From Bacteroidota bacterium (lineage in GTDB: Bacteria > Bacteroidota > Bacteroidia > Chitinophagales > Chitinophagaceae): a stretch of DNA of 9,444 nt. The notes under the pieces are model-generated. The model was given only the letters and a program-made list of their open reading frames with translations, did no database searches and was not told where the DNA came from. Position 1 is the first letter of the stretch. Each line of letters begins with the position of its first letter. Positions 1 through 8,128 of this stretch are shown piece by piece. Location: contig JAJXYG010000304.1 in NCBI GenBank assembly GCA_021780705.1, positions 1 to 9,444 on the forward strand, in the 5' to 3' direction. Made by a program: the position numbers and the translations under genes.

Positions 1-1
1 C

Positions 2-1072
2 GCAGTGGAAGGGGTCAGCGGATTTGATGTGGGCTCGGTCAGCCTTACCGGAGAACTGGTACGGCTCCAGCTCAAGAAACGGGGGCTGAGTGAATCGGCT
101 TCCGAATTCAGAAAGATTCTGAGGTTGGCTTCCGACAATGACCTGAATAAATGGAAAGAGACCAAGGCCCGGGAACATGAAGTGCTGATCCGCAGCCGGG
201 CCATCGCCAGGCAATTGAAGGTAGACTTGAAAATGGCAGAAGTGGAAATTCAAGCTGATGGACGAAAGGGAACTTTCTTTTATATCGCTGATGACCGGGT
301 GGATTTCAGGGAACTGATCAAGGTGTATGCTTCGGAGTTCAAGCTGAAGGTGGAAATGAAACAGATTGGTGCCCGCCAGGAAGCGGGAAAGGTTGGGGGA
401 ATCGGAAGCTGTGGACGGGAACTGTGCTGCAGCACCTGGCTTACTGATTTCAAGAGTGTCAATACCAATGCCGCCCGCTACCAGAACCTGAGCATCAACC
501 AGACCAAGCTCAGCGGACAGTGCGGCAGACTGAAATGTTGCCTTAATTACGAACTGGATACCTACCTGGATGCCCTTCAGAATTTCCCGGATGATGCAGA
601 AGTGCTTGAACTCACCAAAGGAAGGGCCTTCCTGATCAAAAAGGACATCTTTCGCAACCTGATGTGGTATTCCATGCATGACAGCACCCGGCACTACCCT
701 CTTTCCATAGAGAGTGTTCGCAACATAAAGGACCAGAACCGTCAGGGGATCAAACCCGACGCCCTGGAGACCGTAGAAATTGTCAGTGATAAGGCCAAGG
801 AAGCAGAACCGGAATTCGTGGATGTGGTGGGCCATATCAGTTTGAAGACCCTTGAAAAGAACCAGCGGAAAAGGAGCCGGAATTCCCGCGAAAAATCCAG
901 GAATCCCTCCGCGAAACCCGCCGCCAACCCCGCAGGTAAACCTGCTTCCAAACCGGGACCCCAGGGTCGGGCTCCGCAAAACCGGCCTCAAAATAACCGC
1001 AATAACCGGAGAAATAACGGCCCATCCAGAAATAGGGGCGGAAAACCACCCGGCTCAGGGGCGGCAGGCTGA
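2..1072 (+). CDS. PSP1-domain (RicT/YaaT-like) protein, 5'-truncated by the window edge
   Basis: The frame is open to the left edge, so the GTG at 5 is an internal Val and the true N-terminus lies upstream. The first visible residues (GSVSLTGELVRLQ) are typical of the middle of PSP1 proteins, so some N-terminal residues are missing. Counting from codon 5, the core carries two paired-cysteine motifs, GSCGRELCC (C136, C141, C142) and GQCGRLKCC (C173, C178, C179). In Bacillus RicT such cysteines help bind iron-sulfur clusters in the RicAFT (Y-complex) that modulates RNase Y and mRNA processing. From about residue 280 to the end there is a low-complexity tail rich in Lys, Arg, Asn, Pro and Gly, probably disordered and possibly RNA-binding (inference). 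In Bacteroidota the role is not established. Family assignment is confident; function in this organism is not. Confidence 0.85.
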   Translation, partial: AVEGVSGFDVGSVSLTGELVRLQLKKRGLSESASEFRKILRLASDNDLNKWKETKAREHEVLIRSRAIARQLKVDLKMAEVEIQADGRKGTFFYIADDRVDFRELIKVYASEFKLKVEMKQIGARQEAGKVGGIGSCGRELCCSTWLTDFKSVNTNAARYQNLSINQTKLSGQCGRLKCCLNYELDTYLDALQNFPDDAEVLELTKGRAFLIKKDIFRNLMWYSMHDSTRHYPLSIESVRNIKDQNRQGIKPDALETVEIVSDKAKEAEPEFVDVVGHISLKTLEKNQRKRSRNSREKSRNPSAKPAANPAGKPASKPGPQGRAPQNRPQNNRNNRRNNGPSRNRGGKPPGSGAAG

Positions 1073-1075
1073 TAT

Positions 1076-1107
1076 TTTGAAAAGATTTATCAGAAATCGT
1101 AGTTTTG
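1076..1107 (+). promoter_or_regulatory. Bacteroidota-type promoter for gldA-eno
   Basis: TTTG at 1076-1079 and TAGTTTTG at 1100-1107 are separated by 20 nt. This matches the Bacteroidota sigma-A consensus TTTG (-33) / TAnnTTTG (-7) at both boxes with normal spacing. Transcription would start near 1113-1115, giving a leader of about 30 nt before the gldA ATG at 1146. The -33 box begins four bases after the stop codon of the upstream gene, so gldA need not rely on read-through. Confidence 0.7.
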
Positions 1108-1145
1108 CGAAAATTTTTGAACGTTCCAACTGATTCCTGAAACAG

Positions 1146-3371
<2,226 letters not shown>

Positions 3372-3373
<2 letters not shown>

Positions 3374-3378
3374 GGAGG
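3372..3378 (+). promoter_or_regulatory. Strong Shine-Dalgarno sequence, out of frame with divIC
   Basis: AAGGAGG overlaps the eno stop codon and is followed 4 nt later by an ATG at 3383. That ATG opens a 31-codon frame ending at 3478, not the divIC frame, which starts at 3436. It is the only full-length Shine-Dalgarno match I noticed near any start in the window. Bacteroidota genes rarely use such sequences because the anti-SD is sequestered in their ribosomes. It may be functional or coincidental. Confidence 0.5.
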
Positions 3379-3382
3379 TCAA

Positions 3383-3478
3383 ATGGGCCAAAAAGCCCCT
3401 TCACAGGGGCTTGCAGGCACCCAAATACAGGTAACATGCACCCAAAAGGAAGGTGGTTCACCAATCGGTATTTCATAA
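3383..3478 (+). other. Possible 31-codon leader ORF overlapping the divIC start
   Basis: An ATG with an ideal Shine-Dalgarno sequence 4 nt upstream opens a 31-codon frame. It overlaps the first 43 bases of divIC in another frame and stops at TAA 3476-3478. The peptide has no recognised domain, membrane segment or signal. Its early codons lie within the 3393-3412 hairpin. It could be a regulatory upstream ORF coupling translation to divIC, or chance. Confidence 0.25.
3393..3412 (+). repeat. Hairpin between eno and divIC
   Basis: AAGCCCCT (3393-3400) pairs perfectly with AGGGGCTT (3405-3412) around a 4-nt TCAC loop, giving an 8-bp stem. No T-run follows, so it is not a classic intrinsic terminator. 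It could stabilise or mark the 3' end of eno mRNA, partly attenuate transcription, or affect translation of the downstream frames. Confidence 0.55.
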
Positions 3479-3738
3479 CAGGCACAGCTTTTGTGTTATG
3501 GTTATTGTTCTTTGATAAAAATGACCTTTGGCTGCAATTAAAGCGGACCCGTGAACTGAGTAAGCTTCAAAAGAGCGAGCAGGTCATGGAACAGCGGATG
3601 GCCGGGGCAAAGCAGGAATTGGGGCTTCTGAAAACAGATCCCCAGACCCTGGAAAAATTTGCCCGTGAAAAGTACCTGATGAAACGGGATAATGAGGATC
3701 TTTTCCTGGTTTCTACCGATTCATCCTCGGTGAGGTAA
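3436..3738 (+). CDS. Septum formation initiator family protein (DivIC/FtsB-like)
   Basis: This 100-residue bitopic protein has a short basic cytoplasmic N-terminus and one membrane segment at about residues 12-26 (YFITGTAFVLWLLFF), followed by the Bacteroidota-typical DKNDL. A periplasmic coiled coil runs from about 35 to 70, and the conserved end block LEKFAREKYLMKRDNEDLF follows. In other bacteria FtsB/DivIC forms a complex with FtsL and FtsQ/DivIB that activates septal peptidoglycan synthesis. The frame is open upstream but contains no earlier start codon after the eno stop, so ATG 3436 is used here. The sequence just before it (AGGTAAC) is a poor ribosome-binding site. Placement behind eno is a familiar Bacteroidota arrangement. 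Family confidence is high; the exact orthology (FtsB or DivIC) is not resolved. Confidence 0.88.
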   Translation: MHPKGRWFTNRYFITGTAFVLWLLFFDKNDLWLQLKRTRELSKLQKSEQVMEQRMAGAKQELGLLKTDPQTLEKFAREKYLMKRDNEDLFLVSTDSSSVR

Positions 3739-3810
3739 TACACAATAATAATGAAACAAGGTCGTTTTAGTTTATTGAATTGGATATTACTTATTTAAAG
3801 CACTTATTTC

Positions 3811-4047
3811 ATGATTAGAATCACACCTGACGATTTGGTTAGATATCTGTACAAAGAAACGTCTGAAGGCAGGGCTGCGGAAATCAAAGCAGCACTGGAA
3901 GCAGACTGGAACCTGCAGCAATCTTACGAAGAGATTGTGGCTGCCCAAAAAAATCTGGGGAAGGCGTCCCTTTCTCCCAGAGATGAGGTGGTCAACAGGA
4001 TTTTGCAACATGCCAGCCAGAAGCTGGGCCAGTTGCATTCCCATTAG
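3811..4047 (+). CDS. Small conserved-type protein of unknown function
   Basis: A 78-residue protein that I do not assign to a named family. It begins MIRITPDDLVRYLYKETS, continues with an Ala/Glu-rich helical stretch (about 19-50), and ends in a basic, His-containing tail (HASQKLGQLHSH). There is no Cys, no signal peptide and no membrane segment, so it should be cytosolic and mostly helical. The N-terminal pattern (DDLVRYLY followed by an acidic turn and helix) resembles the first part of zinc-finger-like anti-sigma factors in this phylum, but the His/Cys zinc ligands and membrane segment are missing, so the resemblance is only suggestive. It sits 72 bp after divIC and ends in an intrinsic terminator. 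No consensus promoter box was found directly upstream. Coding status is supported by an ordinary amino-acid composition and a start with a spaced A/T-rich leader. Confidence 0.7.
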   Translation: MIRITPDDLVRYLYKETSEGRAAEIKAALEADWNLQQSYEEIVAAQKNLGKASLSPRDEVVNRILQHASQKLGQLHSH

Positions 4048-4071
4048 TTTCAATTTAAAACCATATTTTAG

Positions 4072-4098
4072 TCCCGTCCCAGTGGCGGGATTTTTTTT
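4072..4098 (+). terminator. Intrinsic terminator abutting the nth start codon
   Basis: TCCCG (4072-4076) pairs with CGGGA (4086-4090). T4077 is bulged, C4078-C4079 pair with G4084-G4085, and the loop is CAGT. Eight T residues (4091-4098) follow directly, and the next base is the A of the nth ATG. It ends the small-protein transcript; what this means for nth expression is discussed in the findings. Confidence 0.75.
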
Positions 4099-4749
4099 AT
4101 GACAAAGAAGGAAAGATATCAATTCGTAACCCGGTATTTCCTTGAGCACGCCCCTGACGCCGATACGGAGCTTATTTACGACAATCCTTATCAGCTACTG
4201 GTCGCTGTGATCCTGTCTGCCCAGTGCACCGACAAACGCGTCAATCAGACTACCGGACCCCTTTTTGACCGGTTTCCGGATGTGTCAGCCTTGAGCAAGG
4301 CCACTGAAAAAAATCTGTTCCCCCTGATCCGGAGTATTTCCTATCCCAATAACAAAACCCGTCACCTGATTGGAATGGCAAAGATGGTGATGGATAAATT
4401 TGAAGGCCGGATACCGATGACGGTGGAGGAACTTGTCCAACTGCCCGGAGTGGGGAGAAAAACCGCCAATGTCATCACTTCTGTGGTAGACAAGCAGCCC
4501 AATATGGCGGTGGACACCCATGTGTTCCGGGTAGCCAAGAGAATCGGTCTGGTCACCCAGGGAGCCAGTGTACTGGAGACCGAAAAGCAACTCACGGGAA
4601 ATTTTCCCACCGAAATGATTCACAAGGCGCACCACTGGCTGATTTTGCATGGCAGGTATACCTGCCTGGCCCGTAATCCGAAATGCCACATTTGTGGGCT
4701 GAAGCCGGCCTGCCGGTATTATCTCTCACAGACTCAGCGCAATAAGTAA
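4099..4749 (+). CDS. nth: Endonuclease III (DNA glycosylase/AP lyase)
   Basis: Endonuclease III removes oxidised pyrimidines from DNA and cleaves the resulting abasic site in base-excision repair. The 216-residue length fits the family. The helix-hairpin-helix LPGVGRKTANVI contains the catalytic lysine K121, and VDTHVFRVAKR contains the catalytic aspartate D139. The C-terminal iron-sulfur loop is intact with C189, C196, C199 and C205 in the canonical C-X6-C-X2-C-X5-C spacing, holding a [4Fe-4S] cluster. An early SAQCTD block matches the family as well. The ATG at 4099 gives an N-terminus collinear with E. coli Nth, but it begins right after the T-run of a terminator, leaving no conventional leader. 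A weak -7-like TATTTTAG lies at 4064-4071, partly under the terminator stem. Confidence 0.97.
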   Translation: MTKKERYQFVTRYFLEHAPDADTELIYDNPYQLLVAVILSAQCTDKRVNQTTGPLFDRFPDVSALSKATEKNLFPLIRSISYPNNKTRHLIGMAKMVMDKFEGRIPMTVEELVQLPGVGRKTANVITSVVDKQPNMAVDTHVFRVAKRIGLVTQGASVLETEKQLTGNFPTEMIHKAHHWLILHGRYTCLARNPKCHICGLKPACRYYLSQTQRNK

Positions 4750-4811
4750 AAAAATTAGCGTTATTTTGTAAGACCTCTGTGTTACTTCTGCACAAACCGA
4801 ATTTAATTCGT

Positions 4812-5735
4812 ATGATAAAAATCAGAAAACTTCTTCTATTTTTTTTCTTGGTTGCAGCCGGAAGTCCCCTCAAAGCCCAATATTACTTTTATAATGGCAC
4901 CTATTACCAGAATGACCTGATCTACGAGGTCGGCGGCTCTTTTGGTGCCATGAACTGCTTTACCGATCTGGGAGGAAGAAAAGGACTTGGGAAGAAGTTT
5001 GTGAAGGATTTCAACCTGAAAAACACCATGACCTGCGGATCCTTCTTTTTTGGGGTGGTATGGAAAAATGAAATTGCATTGAGGATGGAGGCTACCTATG
5101 GCAACATCGAGGCTTATGACAGCATACTTAGTAGCGTAAGGGACAATAGCCAGCAGCGATATTACCGGAACCTGAGTTTCAGAAGTCCGATTTCAGAGGT
5201 GATGCTGGTGGCGGAGTTTCATCCGTTTTACATTTTTGGAGATTATGACGAGGACCATTATCCGCCTGCCGTGTCACCTTATCTGGTAGCCGGTGTCGGG
5301 TATTTTCATTTCAACCCTGAGGCCTATCTGAACGGAAACTGGGTCAATCTCCAGCCACTGAGTACCGAAGGGGAAGGATTTTCTGAATATCCCAATGTCA
5401 AGCCTTACAAACTCACGCAAATCAACTTCCCGGTAGGAATTGGCGCCCGATATGACCTGTCGCCCCTGATCAATCTCCGGGCGGAAATCATCACCCGGTT
5501 CCTGAAAACCGATTACCTCGATGATGTAAGCGGACGCTATATTAATCCGGCCGTTTTTGCCAATCATTTTACAGGAACCCAGCTCACCGAAGCCCTGCTG
5601 CTGAATAACCGGGCCAAACCCGGTGCGGAAACAGCCCATCCGGGTGGCATCCGCGGCAATCCGAAGAACAACGATTCCTACATTACTTTCAACCTGAAAA
5701 TAGGGGTAACCCTCGGAAGGGATAGAAGGCAGTAA
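4812..5735 (+). CDS. Secreted outer-membrane beta-barrel-like protein (DUF6089/porin-like)
   Basis: A signal peptide is clear: MIKIRK, a hydrophobic core LLLFFFLVAAG, then SPLKA|Q, with likely cleavage between A22 and Q23. The mature part has alternating aromatic/polar strands (for example FGVVWKNEIALRMEATYG and SPYLVAGVGYFHF) and ends in strand-like YITFNLKIGVTLG, as expected for an outer-membrane beta-barrel of about eight strands. The segment RFLKTDYLDDVSGRY is a hallmark I associate with Bacteroidota proteins of the DUF6089/outer-membrane beta-barrel group. The specific role is unknown. I chose ATG 4812 (307 residues) because the in-frame GTG at 4779 would put 11 non-signal residues ahead of the signal peptide. 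A near-consensus -7 box (TTATTTTG, 4761-4768) lies about 45 nt upstream of the ATG. The stop is only 24 bp from the stop of the convergent gene. Confidence 0.8.
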   Translation: MIKIRKLLLFFFLVAAGSPLKAQYYFYNGTYYQNDLIYEVGGSFGAMNCFTDLGGRKGLGKKFVKDFNLKNTMTCGSFFFGVVWKNEIALRMEATYGNIEAYDSILSSVRDNSQQRYYRNLSFRSPISEVMLVAEFHPFYIFGDYDEDHYPPAVSPYLVAGVGYFHFNPEAYLNGNWVNLQPLSTEGEGFSEYPNVKPYKLTQINFPVGIGARYDLSPLINLRAEIITRFLKTDYLDDVSGRYINPAVFANHFTGTQLTEALLLNNRAKPGAETAHPGGIRGNPKNNDSYITFNLKIGVTLGRDRRQ

Positions 5736-5759
5736 AAAGAAAATCGTGCTATCCGTCCA

Positions 5760-6836
5760 TTACCTGTGTTTCAATTTCGCCCTTTCATACTGTACCGGCC
5801 AGTGGGTGGAGGCTCCCAGTTCGAAGGCGGCATGCATCGGGAAATAAGGGTCCCTGAGCATTTGCCTGGCCATCAGGACAAGATCTGCCTTCCCCGAGGC
5901 AAGTATTTCCTCTGCTTCCTGGGCGGTCTGAATCAACCCTACCGCAGCGGTAGGCATTCCCGTTTGCTTGCGGATTGCTTCTGCAAAGGGCACCTGGAAG
6001 AGCGGCCCGACGGCAATCTGCTGGCGGGGGTCATTGCCTGCTGAAGAGCAATCCACCAGGTCCACGCCTTCGGAAACCAGGATTTTCACCAGTGCCACCG
6101 AATCAGAAAGATCCCATCCCCCTTCCACCCAGTCGGTGGCGGAGATCCTTACAAACAATGGAAGGTCCTCCCCGATCGACTCCCGGACCGCAGCCACAAT
6201 TTCCCTAAGGATCCGTACACGGTTTTCAAAGGTACCTCCATAGGAGTCGTCCCTGGAATTGCTGAGCGGAGAAAGAAATTCATGAAGGAGGTAGCCATGG
6301 GCTCCGTGGATTTCAAAGACCTTGAATCCTGCCTTTACGGCCCTTACTGCCCCCGCCCTGAAATCTTCCACTACTTTTTGGATGTCGGCCAGGCTCATCT
6401 GGGCAGGGGTCGGATCCCCCGGATGAAAGCCTGCCGCACTGGGAGCGAGGGTTTGCCATCCCCCCGGAGCTGTGGGAACCAGCGGCTGTCCTCCTTTCCA
6501 GGGGCTCTGGTGGCTGGCTTTCCTGCCGGCATGTGCCAGCTGTATCCCCGGGACCGTCCCGTGGTCTTCCATAAATCGGGTGATCCGGGAAAGAAAGTCG
6601 ATATGGGAATCCTTCCAGATGCCCAGGTCATCGGCAGTGATCCTTCCTTCAGGAGATACGGCGGTAGCTTCACAGATGACCAGACCCGAGCCTCCGACGG
6701 CCCTGCTTCCCAGATGGACCAGGTGCCAGTCATTGGCAAATCCGTCCACACTGGAATATTGGCACATGGGGGAGGTTCCGATCCGGTTTTTCAGGGTAAT
6801 TCCCCTGAGGGTAAGTGGTTCAAAAAGTAAAGGCAT
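5760..6836 (-). CDS. Old Yellow Enzyme family ene-reductase, YqjM/NamA class (NADPH dehydrogenase)
   Basis: A 358-residue TIM-barrel FMN enzyme that uses NAD(P)H to reduce activated C=C bonds in enals, enones, maleimides and nitro compounds. Features of the thermophilic-like YqjM class are present: SPMCQYSS with the redox-tuning C25 and Y27, the substrate-anchoring pair H177 and H180 in EIHGAHGYLLHEFLSP, Y182 as proton donor, the SRDDSYGG loop, and the C-terminal PVQYERA with R352, which corresponds to the arginine finger that reaches into the neighbouring subunit's active site. Phosphate-binding elements AAVGLI and LVLMARQMLRDP are intact. It is transcribed divergently from the alcohol dehydrogenase, which hints at joint control. 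Physiological substrate unknown. Confidence 0.95.
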   Translation of the reverse strand: MPLLFEPLTLRGITLKNRIGTSPMCQYSSVDGFANDWHLVHLGSRAVGGSGLVICEATAVSPEGRITADDLGIWKDSHIDFLSRITRFMEDHGTVPGIQLAHAGRKASHQSPWKGGQPLVPTAPGGWQTLAPSAAGFHPGDPTPAQMSLADIQKVVEDFRAGAVRAVKAGFKVFEIHGAHGYLLHEFLSPLSNSRDDSYGGTFENRVRILREIVAAVRESIGEDLPLFVRISATDWVEGGWDLSDSVALVKILVSEGVDLVDCSSAGNDPRQQIAVGPLFQVPFAEAIRKQTGMPTAAVGLIQTAQEAEEILASGKADLVLMARQMLRDPYFPMHAAFELGASTHWPVQYERAKLKHR

Positions 6837-6854
6837 GTATGAGTATTTTAGGTG

Positions 6855-6868
6855 ATTTTTGCAAAAAT
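6855..6868. repeat. 14-bp perfect palindrome in the divergent spacer
   Basis: ATTTTTGCAAAAAT reads the same on both strands. It lies 19 bp upstream of the OYE start codon (in its probable leader) and about 105 bp before the dehydrogenase start. It may be an operator or may simply reflect A/T-rich sequence. Confidence 0.5.
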
Positions 6869-6897
6869 TATTGAAAGCGCCTCGATAATTTAGCGCA

Positions 6898-6905
6898 CAA
6901 AGCTA
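6898..6905 (-). promoter_or_regulatory. Candidate -7 box for the OYE gene
   Basis: On the minus strand this reads TAGCTTTG, an exact match to TAnnTTTG. Transcription would start near 6891, giving a leader of about 55 nt. The best upstream TTG (6931-6933) is 25 nt away, longer than usual, so only one box is well supported. Confidence 0.45.
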
Positions 6906-6906
6906 C

Positions 6907-6931
6907 GATGATCATTTCTACCTTAATCATC
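6907..6931. repeat. Inverted repeat, candidate operator
   Basis: GATGAT (6907-6912) and ATCATC (6926-6931) are inverted copies with 13 bp between them. They lie immediately upstream of the candidate OYE -7 box, in the region where its -33 contacts would fall, which suits a dimeric regulator. The arms are short, so chance is not excluded. Confidence 0.35.
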
Positions 6932-6973
6932 AACCTTTTAAGAGAAAAATTGTTTATCTAAAAAAACTACAAC

Positions 6974-8020
6974 ATGACAACCGTTAAAGCCTATGGTGCG
7001 AAAAGCGCCGTTACTCCCATTGAATCCTTATCTATTGAAAGACGAGACCCCAAACCCCATGACGTGGAAATGGAAATCCTCTATTGCGGGGTTTGCCACA
7101 GTGATTTGCATACCGCCAGAAATGAATGGGGCGGTACCATTTACCCGGTAGTTCCCGGCCATGAAATTGTCGGACGTGTGACCCGGGTCGGAGACCATGT
7201 GAAAAGATATAAACCCGGGGACCTGGCTGCCATCGGATGTATGGTGGATAGTTGCAGGGAATGTGAAAACTGCAAGGAGGGACTGGAACAATATTGCTCC
7301 AGCGGTATGGTAGGCACCTATAACGGCAGGGAAAGAGACGGCAGTGGAATCACTTACGGGGGCTATAGCAAAATGATTGTTGCCCATGAAGATTTTGTAT
7401 TGCGCATCTCTGACAAACTTCCCCTGGAAGGGGTAGCACCCTTGCTTTGCGCCGGCATTACCACCTATTCACCCCTGAGACATTGGGAGGTGGGTAAAGG
7501 ACATAAGGTAGGGATACTGGGACTGGGTGGACTTGGACACATGGGAGTGAAATTTGCCTCCTCATTTGGAGCGGATGTGACCATGCTGAGTCATTCTCCA
7601 TCCAAGGAAGCCGATGCCAAAAGACTGGGTGCCCATCACTTTTTATTGACCAGTGACAAGGCTCAAATGAGCAAGGCCAGAAATTCCTTTGATTTCATCC
7701 TCAATACGGTTTCTGCACCGCATGATTACAATACCTACCTGGGCCTGCTAAAGACCAATGGCACCATGGTTTGTGTGGGAGCGCCTTCTGTTCCGGCAGA
7801 AGTACCGGCCTTTAACCTTATTTTCCAAAGAAGGTCCTTTGCAGGTTCACTGATCGGGGGGATCCCTGAAACCCAGGAGATGCTTGATTACTGCGCCGAT
7901 AACGGCATCACCTCCGATGTGGAAGTGATCGATATCAAGGACATCAACGAGAGTTATGAACGCATGCTGAAGGGGGACGTGAGATACCGGTTTGTGATTG
8001 ATATGGCTACCCTGAAATAA
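6974..8020 (+). CDS. Zinc-dependent NAD(P)-dependent alcohol dehydrogenase (YahK/CAD-like)
   Basis: A 348-residue medium-chain dehydrogenase of the cinnamyl-alcohol/YahK type, expected to reduce a broad range of aldehydes to alcohols. Catalytic zinc ligands are C41 (GVCHSD), H63-E64 (PGHE) and C159 (LLCAG). The structural zinc site is C94, C97, C100 and C108. The Rossmann motif is GLGGLG (183-188). After the second Rossmann strand the sequence is LSHSPSK (S206, S208, K211), which lacks the acidic residue of NAD-specific enzymes and favours NADPH (inference). ATG 6974 gives an N-terminus matching the family and follows an A-rich leader. No exact TAnnTTTG box was found on this strand; TAATTTAG at 6886-6893 has one mismatch. 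The gene ends at a strong bidirectional terminator. Confidence 0.94.
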   Translation: MTTVKAYGAKSAVTPIESLSIERRDPKPHDVEMEILYCGVCHSDLHTARNEWGGTIYPVVPGHEIVGRVTRVGDHVKRYKPGDLAAIGCMVDSCRECENCKEGLEQYCSSGMVGTYNGRERDGSGITYGGYSKMIVAHEDFVLRISDKLPLEGVAPLLCAGITTYSPLRHWEVGKGHKVGILGLGGLGHMGVKFASSFGADVTMLSHSPSKEADAKRLGAHHFLLTSDKAQMSKARNSFDFILNTVSAPHDYNTYLGLLKTNGTMVCVGAPSVPAEVPAFNLIFQRRSFAGSLIGGIPETQEMLDYCADNGITSDVEVIDIKDINESYERMLKGDVRYRFVIDMATLK

Positions 8021-8039
8021 TTAATAAAAAGTGTGTCCA

Positions 8040-8076
8040 AAAAAATACCGTTTCCCTTAAAGAAACGGTATTTTTT
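8040..8076. terminator. Bidirectional intrinsic terminator between adh and sod
   Basis: A perfect 15-bp stem: 8040-8054 (six A, then TACCGTTTC) pairs with 8062-8076 (GAAACGGTA, then six T) around a 7-nt loop. The A-run on one side and T-run on the other make it functional on both strands, which fits its place between the convergent alcohol dehydrogenase and superoxide dismutase genes. Confidence 0.92.
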
Positions 8077-8090
8077 ATTTCAGTCGCCGA

Positions 8091-8112
8091 GGTAACGGTT
8101 GCAACCGGTACC
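8091..8112. repeat. 22-bp near-perfect palindrome
   Basis: GGTA-a-CGGTTGCAACCG-g-TACC: the two 11-bp halves are reverse complements except for one mismatched pair (A8095 versus G8108), with the centre between 8101 and 8102. It is separate from the terminator and lies 17 nt past the sod stop on the minus strand. In RNA it could form a short hairpin; in DNA it has the form of a dimer binding site. Function unknown. Confidence 0.7.
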
Positions 8113-8128
8113 TGACTCAAGCTAGTTT

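Noticed and set aside
852..1133. Alternative-frame protein over the PSP1 tail and gldA promoter
   Set aside because: It is a by-product of the repetitive Lys/Arg/Pro codons of the PSP1 tail and runs through the gldA promoter.
4779..4811. GTG start for the outer-membrane protein
   Set aside because: It would place 11 non-signal residues before a normal signal peptide that begins at the ATG at 4812.
5720..5754. GGATAG / CTATCC inverted repeat at the convergent ends of the outer-membrane and ene-reductase genes
   Set aside because: Only a 6-bp stem with a 23-nt loop (or 8 bp with a 4-nt bulge), overlapping the coding end and without a T-run, so it is too weak to call a terminator.
6282..6830. 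Open plus-strand frame of 182 codons antisense to the ene-reductase
   Set aside because: The opposite frame encodes all catalytic motifs of an Old Yellow Enzyme; this frame shows no domain and an unnatural composition.
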